Origin: a bacterium
GTDB lineage: Bacteria; Bacillota; Clostridia; Christensenellales; CAG-138
Assembly: GCA_029218485.1 (NCBI GenBank)
Contig: JAQXRK010000057.1
Location: 1 to 6,919 of the forward strand
DNA length: 6,919 nucleotides
Direction of reading: 5' to 3'
Part shown: one piece after another, positions 1 through 5,667 of the stretch
How positions within the stretch are numbered: the first letter of the stretch is position 1
Layout: each line of letters starts with the position of its first letter
Notes under the pieces: model-generated
What the model saw: only the letters and a program-made list of their open reading frames with translations
What the model was told of the DNA's origin: nothing
Databases searched by the model: none
Translations under genes and position numbers: made by a program

Positions 1-119
1 GGCGTCGAGCGCATAGTGGCAGAGGAAGCCGAGCGCATAGGCCGTCAGCGCGTCGTCGCCCCGCACGAGCGGCCCGAGCACGGCGAACACCCGGCTTGCG
101 GGCGCGTTGTGCAGCGCGT
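1..119. repeat. 119-bp exact direct repeat, copy at the window edge
   Basis: Positions 1-119 match 451-569 base for base; the copies diverge at 120 (C) versus 570 (T). The repeat may extend further left, which is not visible. The offset is exactly 450 nt, so both copies lie in the same frame of the phospholipase-like gene and encode the same 39 residues, including the CHYALD metal-ligand segment. Confidence 0.95.
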
Positions 120-753
120 CGAGCGATCGGAGCAGCGCCCGGCTGCGCACGGCGGGCAAGAACAGCCGGTGCGGCGAGGTGGCCGCGAGCGGGAGGCTGC
201 CGGATGCCGCGCATGGGGAGCTAGGGGAATCCGCTTCGGGTGCTTCGGTGGGCTGAACGCCGGCTGCATCGCGCGCGCGAACCGGTTCGGCTTTGTGATC
301 GGCCGTATCGCGAGCGGAGCGCTGCGGCGCAATTTTTGCGCAAAGTCGCGCATCGGTGCTTAGGCGCGCGGAGAACGGCAGCTCGAGCGCCATCTCAAAG
401 CGCGTGTGGTCCAGCCCCCGGTGCGCGGACTCCACGAACGGGTGCGCCGCGGCGTCGAGCGCATAGTGGCAGAGGAAGCCGAGCGCATAGGCCGTCAGCG
501 CGTCGTCGCCCCGCACGAGCGGCCCGAGCACGGCGAACACCCGGCTTGCGGGCGCGTTGTGCAGCGCGTTTCCGGTGCGCTTTTCGTGCTTTCGCGTGAT
601 CGGCGGCGGCAGACGGTCAAAAAAATAGACGTCCGGCCCGATGAGGCCGCACAGATAGGCGGCGTGCTGGCTGTGGAGCAGGCCGGAGAGCGGCGCCGGG
701 AGCCGGTCGCGCACGGTCAGGCCAAACTGGGTGTGGGCATATAAATAAGGCAT
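1..753 (-). CDS. Zinc-dependent phospholipase C-like protein, partial (3' end beyond the left edge)
   Basis: The minus-strand frame is open from ATG 753-751 through position 1: 251 codons, no stop, C-terminus outside the window. The N-terminus reads MPYLYAHTQFG, then GPDVYFF (39-45), HEKRTGNALH (56-65), LGFLCHYALDAAAHPFV (91-107) and DHTRFEMALE (115-124). This spacing of His, Asp and Glu is what I know from the Firmicutes zinc-dependent phospholipase C family (Zn_dep_PLPC), where they bind the metal ions. H7, D41, H65, H96, D100, H104, H116 and E120 or E124 are the candidate ligands. These proteins are related to secreted phospholipases, but this one shows no signal peptide and its substrate is unknown. 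Residues about 126-212 are low in complexity, rich in Ala, Pro, Ser and Arg, and do not resemble the family. Residues 63-101 recur identically at 213-251 (see the repeat entries). There is no clear Shine-Dalgarno before the ATG. The family call is good for residues 1-124; the rest may be affected by misassembly. Confidence 0.8.
   Translation of the reverse strand, partial: MPYLYAHTQFGLTVRDRLPAPLSGLLHSQHAAYLCGLIGPDVYFFDRLPPPITRKHEKRTGNALHNAPASRVFAVLGPLVRGDDALTAYALGFLCHYALDAAAHPFVESAHRGLDHTRFEMALELPFSARLSTDARLCAKIAPQRSARDTADHKAEPVRARDAAGVQPTEAPEADSPSSPCAASGSLPLAATSPHRLFLPAVRSRALLRSLDALHNAPASRVFAVLGPLVRGDDALTAYALGFLCHYALDA
451..569. repeat. 119-bp exact direct repeat, internal copy
   Basis: Identical to positions 1-119. 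This copy encodes residues 63-101 of the phospholipase-like protein and sits where the family normally has this segment, between the GPD motif and the HPFV/DHTRFE motifs. It is therefore the likely original, and the edge copy is the extra one. Confidence 0.95.
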
Positions 754-768
754 ATCAGCAGTATACCA
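754..768 (-). promoter_or_regulatory. Extended -10 promoter of the phospholipase-like gene, possibly leaderless
   Basis: On the minus strand TGG-TATACT (768-760) is an extended -10 element (TG-n-TATAAT type). Six bases, GCTGAT, separate it from the ATG, so the expected transcription start falls on the A of the start codon at 753. No good -35 lies 16-18 nt upstream, which is common with extended -10 promoters. The absence of a Shine-Dalgarno fits a leaderless mRNA. This is prediction from sequence only. Confidence 0.5.
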
Positions 769-776
769 TACGCAGG

Positions 777-798
777 GCAAAAAGTGCGCGCTTTTTGC
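777..798. promoter_or_regulatory. Perfect inverted repeat, operator-like
   Basis: GCAAAAAG (777-784), a 6-nt centre TGCGCG, then CTTTTTGC (791-798) form a perfect 8-bp inverted repeat. It lies just upstream of the minus-strand -10 and covers the place of its -35 (about 783-788), a typical repressor or activator position. A transcript starting at 753 would not include it, so an operator is likelier than an RNA hairpin. The cognate regulator is not known. Confidence 0.4.
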
Positions 799-870
799 GC
801 GGCACGGCGGGTATTTTCGGCTGCCTGCGCAGAGGAAACGCTTTCCATCCTTATGTACAATTTGTGAATC

Positions 871-918
871 TTTTTTTTTGAGCGTACACAACCGGCCTCC
901 GTCGTGATAGAATACAAT
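871..918 (+). promoter_or_regulatory. Promoter of the amidase-like gene with upstream T9 tract
   Basis: TACACA (885-890, 4 of 6 to TTGACA), a 17-nt spacer and TAGAAT (908-913, with TG at 905-906 as an extended -10) make a plausible sigma-A-type promoter; the start would be near A920, giving a leader of about 65 nt. A run of nine T (871-879) sits at about -49 to -41, the place of an UP element. TACAAT at 913-918 is an alternative -10 with a poorer -35. Confidence 0.55.
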
Positions 919-984
919 TACCTGACGAGTATGGATCCTCCTGCCGCACAAACCGGCGGGAATCGACTTTGGGAGATATCGCAT

Positions 985-1914
985 ATGAAAAAGATCAAGC
1001 CGCGGCGCAGACGGCTGCGCATCAACAGCCCGGTTTCCTTCGGCGTGCTCTGCGCGCTGATCCTGCTTTTGATCGGCGGCGCAACCTTTGGTCTGGCAGC
1101 GGGGGTGATCTCGCCCGCCGTACAGGCCATCCGCGAGGCCAATGCCACGCCGACGCCGGAGCCGACGCCCACGCCGGTCGTCGTGACCCCGCCGCCCAGC
1201 ACGCCGACGCCGGAGCCGGCCGATCCCGGCGCCACGAACGACCCGAACGCAACCGTGGATCCGAACGCGACCGTGGACCCGAACGCCACGCCCGATCCCA
1301 ACGCGCCGGTCGATCAGGAGCCGACGCCCACCGGCAGGCTGGCCGGCCATGTGATCGCGATCGACGCGGCCAAGAGCAAGGGCGCCAAGTACAAGGGCGT
1401 GTCCACGGGCACGGCGGAGTACAAGATCAACTTCGCGTTCGCTGACGCCGTGCGCGAGCTGCTCGAGGCGGAGGGCGCGACGGTCGTCATGACCCGCACG
1501 AGCAACAGCGAGGTCGTCGAACCGGCGGATCGCATACGCATCGTCAACAAGAGCGAGGCGGAGCTTGCGCTCTCCATCATGTGCAACTACATCGACGCCG
1601 GCAGTACGCGCGGCGCACAGATGATCGTGCCGAAGAAGAACGGCAACCTCAGCGCCTGCGACGCGCTTGCGGAGGCCGTGCTCAAGGCGTACACCAAGGC
1701 GACCGACATGCCCACGCGCGAGGTCGGCGACAGCGCCATCCGCCACCTGACCACCTGGCCGGTGCTCAACGGCATCGACAAACCCGTGGCGGCGCTCGTG
1801 CTCGGCCACATCAGCAACAAGACGGACGACAAGAACCTGAACGACGCGGATTTCATCCAGCGCGGCGCGCAGGGCATCGTGAACGGCATCATCGCTTATC
1901 TGGAAGGGAAATAA
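985..1914 (+). CDS. Membrane-anchored Amidase_3-like protein, probably a catalytically inactive pseudo-amidase
   Basis: 309 aa. ATG 985 was chosen because GGGAG (971-975) lies 9 nt upstream and the protein then opens with a basic stretch (residues 2-12) and one hydrophobic segment (about 17-40), a signal anchor. Residues 54-117 are a Thr/Pro-rich stalk with four DPNATV-like repeats. Residues 121-308 follow the fold pattern of N-acetylmuramoyl-L-alanine amidases (Amidase_3): VIAID, GATVVMTR, RIRIVNKSEAELALSI, RGAQMIV, PVAALVLGHISN. The expected active site is mostly missing. The DPGHGG zinc His aligns with K130, the SIHAN zinc His with M199, and the VEIGFISN catalytic Glu with V272; only the middle Glu ligand seems kept (E145). 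By inference it is an extracytoplasmic wall-binding or regulatory protein rather than a hydrolase. It has its own promoter and a terminator, so it is probably monocistronic. Confidence 0.85.
   Translation: MKKIKPRRRRLRINSPVSFGVLCALILLLIGGATFGLAAGVISPAVQAIREANATPTPEPTPTPVVVTPPPSTPTPEPADPGATNDPNATVDPNATVDPNATPDPNAPVDQEPTPTGRLAGHVIAIDAAKSKGAKYKGVSTGTAEYKINFAFADAVRELLEAEGATVVMTRTSNSEVVEPADRIRIVNKSEAELALSIMCNYIDAGSTRGAQMIVPKKNGNLSACDALAEAVLKAYTKATDMPTREVGDSAIRHLTTWPVLNGIDKPVAALVLGHISNKTDDKNLNDADFIQRGAQGIVNGIIAYLEGK
1240..1311 (+). repeat. Four 18-bp tandem repeats encoding DPNATV-like hexapeptides
   Basis: Residues 86-109 of the amidase-like protein read DPNATV, DPNATV, DPNATP, DPNAPV. The DNA units are similar but not identical (aac gca, aac gcg, aac gcc and so on), so the array is not newly expanded. 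It lengthens the flexible stalk between the membrane anchor and the C-terminal domain. Confidence 0.9.
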
Positions 1915-1972
1915 GCGGCAGCCGCCTTTCAAACATCAGCCGGACTCGGCACAAAACCATCTGCATGAAATG

Positions 1973-2001
1973 AAACGGGGAGCGGATCTGCTTCCCGTTT
2001 T
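1973..2001 (+). terminator. Rho-independent terminator of the amidase-like gene
   Basis: AAACGGGGAGC (1973-1983), loop GGATCT, and GCTTCCCGTTT (1990-2000) pair over 11 bp with one G-U pair. TTTT at 1998-2001 gives a short U-tract that partly belongs to the stem. It lies 58 nt after the TAA of the amidase-like gene. Confidence 0.75.
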
Positions 2002-2039
2002 GCTATGGAGGACAAAGGGGGGATTACTGTACGCCCAAT

Positions 2040-2082
2040 AACCGATCAATGCGTATCGATAATGAAAAATTTATCGGTTTTT
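2040..2082 (+). terminator. AT-rich hairpin with T5 run, possible second terminator or regulatory site
   Basis: ATCGATAA (2055-2062), loop TGAAAAAT, and TTATCGGT (2071-2078) form a hairpin with one G-U pair, followed by T residues to 2082. A competing long-range pair, AACCGAT (2040-2046) with ATCGGTT (2073-2079), uses the same right arm. The stem is weak. It could be a back-up terminator or, being upstream of the rnf -35, a protein-binding site. Confidence 0.35.
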
Positions 2083-2105
2083 AACAGGATTCGGTTCGGG
2101 CGCGC

Positions 2106-2134
2106 TTGAACGGCACTGGATTTTACGGTATACT
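2106..2134 (+). promoter_or_regulatory. Sigma-A-type promoter of the rnf operon
   Basis: TTGAAC (2106-2111), 17-nt spacer, TATACT (2129-2134): four of six and five of six matches to TTGACA and TATAAT with optimal spacing. The start would be near G2141, giving a leader of about 71 nt before rnfC. It is the only good promoter upstream of rnfC, and none is evident between the later rnf genes. Confidence 0.75.
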
Positions 2135-2148
2135 TTTTATGTTACTTT

Positions 2149-2177
2149 GCCGTATTTTCGGTACGGCCTTTTCTTCT
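2149..2177 (+). promoter_or_regulatory. Hairpin in the rnf leader, possible attenuator
   Basis: GCCGTA (2149-2154), loop TTTTCGG and TACGGC (2162-2167) form a perfect 6-bp stem, followed by the pyrimidine-rich CTTTTCTTCT (2168-2177). It begins about 9 nt after the predicted transcript start and ends well before the rnfC ribosome binding site. It could stabilise the 5' end of the mRNA or cause early termination. No known riboswitch is recognised. Confidence 0.4.
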
Positions 2178-2211
2178 GGTATGGATTGATTGGGAAAGCA
2201 GGTGAAGAGAA

Positions 2212-3534
2212 TTGAAAAAGACGTTTCGAGGCGGCGTGCATCCCCTCAAGAACATTCATGAGGGAAAACCGCTGACAAGCGCATGCGCGGTGCGCCCCGT
2301 CGCGCCGTCCATCGTGGTCATTCCGATGGGAATGCACCTCGGCGCGCCGAGCAAGCCGTGCGTGCAGAAGGGCGATCTGGTCAAGATCGGCCAGCGCATC
2401 GGAGAGCCGGTCGGGGGTCTGGGACTGCCCGTACACGCGAGCGTTTCGGGCGAGGTCATCGCGGTGGAGGAGCGCCAGCAGCTGCGCGCCGCACCGGAGA
2501 TGTGCGTTGTGATTCAGAACGATATGCTCGACGAATGGGTGGAGCTGAGCCCGGTGGGCGATGTGGAGACGGTCGAGGCGGAGAAGATCATCCCCGCCGT
2601 GCTCAACGCCGGTATCTGCGGCATGGGCGGCGCATCGTTCCCCACGCACGTCAAGATGAACGTGCCCGAGGATAAGCACGCCGATATCGTGATCCTCAAC
2701 GGCGCCGAGTGCGAGCCGTATCTGACGGCCGACCACCGCAACATGCTCGAGAACAGCAGCCGCATTGTGGACGGTCTCCGGCTCATCATGCGCGCAACGG
2801 GCGTGAACCGCGGCGTGATTGCGATTGAGGACAACAAGCCCGACGCCGTGGCCGCCATGCAGAAGGCGGCGGAGGGGCGCAGCGGCGTCGAGGTCGTCGC
2901 GCTCAAAACGAAGTACCCGCAGGGCGGTGAAAAGCAGCTCATCGAGGTGGTCACCGGCCGGCAGGTGCCGCGCGGAAAGCTGCCGGCGGACGCGGGCGCG
3001 CTCGTGTTCAACGTCAGCACCGCCGCAGCCGTTGCCGACGCCGTGACGCTCGGCAAGCCGCTCGTGGAGCGCATCACAACCGTGACCGGCTGCGTGAACA
3101 AGCCCTCGAACCTCAGGCTGCGCGTCGGCACGCAGTATGCCGAGGCGATCGCCGCGTGCGGCGGCCTGACCGAGGAGGCGGCCAAGATCTTCGCGGGCGG
3201 CCCGATGACGGGTCTGTGCGCGCCGAACGACACCATCTCCATCACGAAGGCCACCAACGGCATCGTGGTGTTCAGCGGGGAACAGGCAAAAGCGCTGGAG
3301 GAGGGCCCGTGCATCCGCTGCGGCCGCTGCATCGAGGCCTGCCCGATTCACCTGCTGCCCTATCAGCTCAAGTACGACTGCGAGGCAGCCGCGCTGAACC
3401 GCGCCAAAGAGCACGGCCTGATGGATTGCGTGGCCTGCGGCGCATGCGCCTATGTCTGCCCGGCGCGCCGGCACCTGACCGCCTCGTTCAAAGCGGCCAA
3501 GGATGAGCTCGCGGCCAAGGCAAGGAGGAGGTAA
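2212..3534 (+). CDS. rnfC: Rnf complex subunit RnfC (NADH/FMN-binding, two [4Fe-4S])
   Basis: 440 aa, usual length for clostridial RnfC. It is the peripheral cytoplasmic subunit where electrons reach NAD+. Seen: the N-terminal RnfC motif FRGGVHP (5-11); the 51-kDa-type FMN/NADH region with GMGGASFPTHVK (137-148), NGAECEPYLTADHR (163-176) and KYPQGGEKQLI (234-244); and two ferredoxin motifs, C367-x2-C370-x2-C373-x3-C377-P and C406-x2-C409-x2-C412-x3-C416-P. The start is TTG 2212, with AGGTG (2200-2204) 7 nt upstream. The TGA at 2203-2205, inside that ribosome binding site, is in frame and excludes any earlier start. First gene of the operon; its stop lies 6 nt before rnfD, whose ribosome binding site is inside the rnfC end. 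Confidence 0.97.
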   Translation: MKKTFRGGVHPLKNIHEGKPLTSACAVRPVAPSIVVIPMGMHLGAPSKPCVQKGDLVKIGQRIGEPVGGLGLPVHASVSGEVIAVEERQQLRAAPEMCVVIQNDMLDEWVELSPVGDVETVEAEKIIPAVLNAGICGMGGASFPTHVKMNVPEDKHADIVILNGAECEPYLTADHRNMLENSSRIVDGLRLIMRATGVNRGVIAIEDNKPDAVAAMQKAAEGRSGVEVVALKTKYPQGGEKQLIEVVTGRQVPRGKLPADAGALVFNVSTAAAVADAVTLGKPLVERITTVTGCVNKPSNLRLRVGTQYAEAIAACGGLTEEAAKIFAGGPMTGLCAPNDTISITKATNGIVVFSGEQAKALEEGPCIRCGRCIEACPIHLLPYQLKYDCEAAALNRAKEHGLMDCVACGACAYVCPARRHLTASFKAAKDELAAKARRR

Positions 3535-3540
3535 ACGCTT

Positions 3541-4470
3541 ATGCAGTGGAAAGTATCGGCCGCGCCCCACGTCCATGCAAAGGACAGCACGGCAACCCTG
3601 ATGCTCGATGTCATCGCGGCGCTCATGCCCTGCGTGGTCGCCGGCATCTGGCTCTTTGGCTGGCGGGCGGCGCTCGTCATCGCCATCAGCGTCGCGGCGT
3701 GCGTGCTCACCGAGCTCGTGTGCCAGAAGATCGCAAAGAAGCCCATCCGCATCAACGACCTCTCGGCCGTTGTGACCGGCATCATCCTGGCGCTCAACCT
3801 GCCGCCCACCGCGCCGTGGTGGATGATTCTGATCGGCGCCGTCATCGCCATCGGCCTCGTTAAGCAGCTCTTCGGCGGCATCGGCGACAACTTTTTGAAC
3901 CCCGCGCTCACCGCGCGCGCCGTGCTGCTGGCCTCCTGGCCCGCGCGCATGACCGCGACGAACACGGCCAGCGCCTATCCGCTGCCGTTCGATACGGTGA
4001 CGAGCGCAACCGTGCTCACGCCGGAGACGACGCTGAACACCACCATGGTGGATATGCTCGTCGGCCGCATCCCGGGCACGATCGGCGAGGTGTGCAAGGT
4101 CGCGATCCTGTTGGGCCTCGTGTACCTGCTCATCCGCCGCACGATCACCTGGCACATCCCGGTGGTCATGACCGGCACGTTCATGCTCGCGGTGTGGGCG
4201 TTCGGGCTCGACCCGATCCAGTCGGTACTCTCGGGCGGCATCCTGTTCGGCGCCGTGTTCATGGCGACCGACTATGTCACCTCCCCGATGACGAAGTGGG
4301 GTCAGGTGATCTACGCTGCCGGTGCGGGCCTCATCGTGGCGCTCATCCGCGCGTTCGGCAGCTATCCTGAGGGCGTGACGTACGCGATTCTGTTCATGAA
4401 CGTGGTAACGCCTTTGATCGACCGCGCGGTACGGCCGCGCATCTATGGGGAGGTGAAGTCCCATGCGTGA
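3541..4470 (+). CDS. rnfD: Rnf complex subunit RnfD (membrane, covalent FMN)
   Basis: 309 aa integral membrane protein with many hydrophobic segments (for example about 24-40, 43-60, 77-112, 185-200, 204-222, 229-243 and 255-271). RnfD/NqrB proteins carry FMN linked to a Thr by ApbE and move electrons across the membrane part of the complex. Family motifs seen: INDLSAVVTGIILALNLP (71-88), GGIGDNFLNPALTARA (112-127) and ATDYVTSPMT (242-251). The flavin site is DTVTSATVLT (151-160) with T157 the likely attachment residue; the usual Gly before Ala is Ser here. ATG follows a strong AGGAGG (3524-3529). The last 8 nt overlap rnfG, which suggests translational coupling. Confidence 0.96.
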   Translation: MQWKVSAAPHVHAKDSTATLMLDVIAALMPCVVAGIWLFGWRAALVIAISVAACVLTELVCQKIAKKPIRINDLSAVVTGIILALNLPPTAPWWMILIGAVIAIGLVKQLFGGIGDNFLNPALTARAVLLASWPARMTATNTASAYPLPFDTVTSATVLTPETTLNTTMVDMLVGRIPGTIGEVCKVAILLGLVYLLIRRTITWHIPVVMTGTFMLAVWAFGLDPIQSVLSGGILFGAVFMATDYVTSPMTKWGQVIYAAGAGLIVALIRAFGSYPEGVTYAILFMNVVTPLIDRAVRPRIYGEVKSHA

Positions 4471-5011
4471 GATTCTGAAGCTCGGCGGCAAGCTGCTGCT
4501 GCTGACAGCCGTTGCTGGTCTGGCGCTGGGCCTGACCAACGCCATCACCAAGGGCCCGATCGAGGAGCAGGCCGTTGCCGCGGCCAACGCCGCACGGCAG
4601 ACGGTTCTCGGCGGCGCGGAGACCTTTGAGCAGGTGCTCGAGAACGAGAACGGCATGGATGAGATCCATCGCGGTCTGGACGCCTCCGGCAACGTGGTCG
4701 GCTATACCGGCAAGATCACCACGCGCGGCTACGGCGGTCCGATCGAGGTCACGGTCGGCGTGTCCGTTGACGGCGTGATCACCGGCGTGAATGTCGGCGG
4801 CTCGGCGTTTTCCGAGACGGCGGGTCTTGGCGCGAGGGTCAAGGAACCGTGGTTCGGCGAGCAGTTTGCCGGCCTGTCCGCACCGGTGGCGCTTGCAAAG
4901 AACGGCGGCGAGATCGACGCGGTCAGCTCCGCGACGATCAGCTCCACGGCCGTCACCACGGCGGTCAACGATGCCTGTGCGGCCATTATGGACTGCATGG
5001 AGGGGAGGTAA
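4463..5011 (+). CDS. rnfG: Rnf complex subunit RnfG (anchored, covalent FMN)
   Basis: 182 aa. One N-terminal membrane segment (about 9-27) anchors an extracytoplasmic FMN-binding domain. RnfG/NqrC proteins receive FMN through a phosphoester bond to Thr made by the flavin transferase ApbE, which is not encoded in this window. Seen: GGYG-like region RGYGGPIEVTVGV (88-100), SAFSETAGLGARV (114-126), FGEQFAGL (131-138) and the flavinylation motif DAVSSATISSTAV (152-164) with T158 as acceptor. As in the RnfD here, Ser stands where many relatives have Gly (SGAT). The ATG overlaps the rnfD end (ATGCGTGA), with GGGGAGGTGA (4447-4456) as ribosome binding site inside rnfD. Confidence 0.95.
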   Translation: MREILKLGGKLLLLTAVAGLALGLTNAITKGPIEEQAVAAANAARQTVLGGAETFEQVLENENGMDEIHRGLDASGNVVGYTGKITTRGYGGPIEVTVGVSVDGVITGVNVGGSAFSETAGLGARVKEPWFGEQFAGLSAPVALAKNGGEIDAVSSATISSTAVTTAVNDACAAIMDCMEGR

Positions 5012-5016
5012 CCCGC

Positions 5017-5667
5017 ATGGAAAAGAAACAGCAAAAACTCTCGAGCGTGTTCCTCGGCGGCGTGATCACCGAGAACCCGACGTTCCGGCTCGTGCTCGGC
5101 ACCTGCCCGACGATGGCCGTCACCACGAGCGCGCTCAACGGTCTCGGCATGGGCGCGGCGGCGACCTTCGTGCTCATCGGCTCGAACGTCGTGATCTCGC
5201 TCCTTCGCAACTTCATTCCCGATAAGATCCGCATTCCGTCGTTCATCGTGGTCATCTGCACGTTCGTGACGATGGTGCAGATGTTCATGCAGGCGTTCGT
5301 GCCCGATCTGTATGCGTCGCTCGGCATGTTCATACCGCTCATCGTGGTCAACTGCATCATCCTGGCGCGCGCGGAGGCGTTCGCCTCGAAGAACCCGGTG
5401 CTGCCCTCCGCGGTGGACGGCCTTGGCATGGGCCTCGGCTTCACGCTGGCCATCACGCTCATGGGCGCCATCCGTGAGATCATCGGCAGCGGCACGGTGT
5501 TCGGCCTGTCCGTGTTCGGCGCGTCGTTCGAGCCGATGCTGCTCATGGTGCTGCCGGCGGGCGGCTTCCTCGTGTTCGGCCTGATGCTCGCGGCCATCAA
5601 CATCATTACCGGCAAGTTCACGGCCAAAAAGGCCGCGGCTGCTGACGAAGCGGAGGAAGAGGTATGA
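5017..5667 (+). CDS. rnfE: Rnf complex subunit RnfE (membrane, [2Fe-2S] cysteines)
   Basis: 216 aa with about six membrane segments. The ATG at 5017 is used because AGGGGAGG (5001-5008) stands 8 nt before it and the family start (short basic tail, then GGVITENPTF) follows; the open frame upstream overlaps rnfG and is not family-like. Motifs: GTCPTMAVTTSALNGLGMG (28-46) and IVVNCIILARAEAFASKNP (109-127). C30 and C113 are the conserved cysteines that, with those of RnfA, hold a [2Fe-2S] cluster in the membrane core of Rnf/Nqr complexes (known from structures of relatives). The C-terminal tail (200-216) is first Lys/Ala-rich and then acidic. It begins 5 nt after rnfG and overlaps rnfA by 4 nt (ATGA). 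Confidence 0.96.
   Translation: MEKKQQKLSSVFLGGVITENPTFRLVLGTCPTMAVTTSALNGLGMGAAATFVLIGSNVVISLLRNFIPDKIRIPSFIVVICTFVTMVQMFMQAFVPDLYASLGMFIPLIVVNCIILARAEAFASKNPVLPSAVDGLGMGLGFTLAITLMGAIREIIGSGTVFGLSVFGASFEPMLLMVLPAGGFLVFGLMLAAINIITGKFTAKKAAAADEAEEEV

Noticed and set aside
1..569. CRISPR array or mobile-element ends as explanation of the 119-bp repeat
   Set aside because: There are only two long copies, with no regular short spacers, no terminal inverted repeats, no transposase, and both copies lie in frame in one gene.
16..744. Plus-strand open frames in the first 750 bases
   Set aside because: The minus-strand frame there encodes a recognisable metal-dependent phospholipase-like protein with ordered motifs; the plus-strand translations show none.
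834..846. Small palindrome GGAAA-CGC-TTTCC in the divergent promoter region
   Set aside because: Only 5-bp arms, expected by chance at this length, and not placed over a promoter element.
862..868. TTGTGAA, resembling half of a Rex (NADH-sensing repressor) site
   Set aside because: The second half-site is a T-run instead of TTCACAA, so it is not a full operator.
2070..2087. TTAACAG upstream of the rnf promoter as a Rex site
   Set aside because: Only one half matches the clostridial pattern TTGTTAA-N4-TTAACAA; the left half matches at about three of seven positions.
2005..2109. Short plus-strand ORF of 34 codons between the terminator and the rnf promoter
   Set aside because: It has no ribosome binding site, directly follows a terminator and ends in the rnf -35 region, so it is probably not translated.
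2137..4692. Very long open frame on the minus strand opposite rnfC and rnfD
   Set aside because: It is antisense to two clear rnf genes, is Arg/His/Asp-rich as expected of an antisense frame in GC-rich DNA, and has no family motif.
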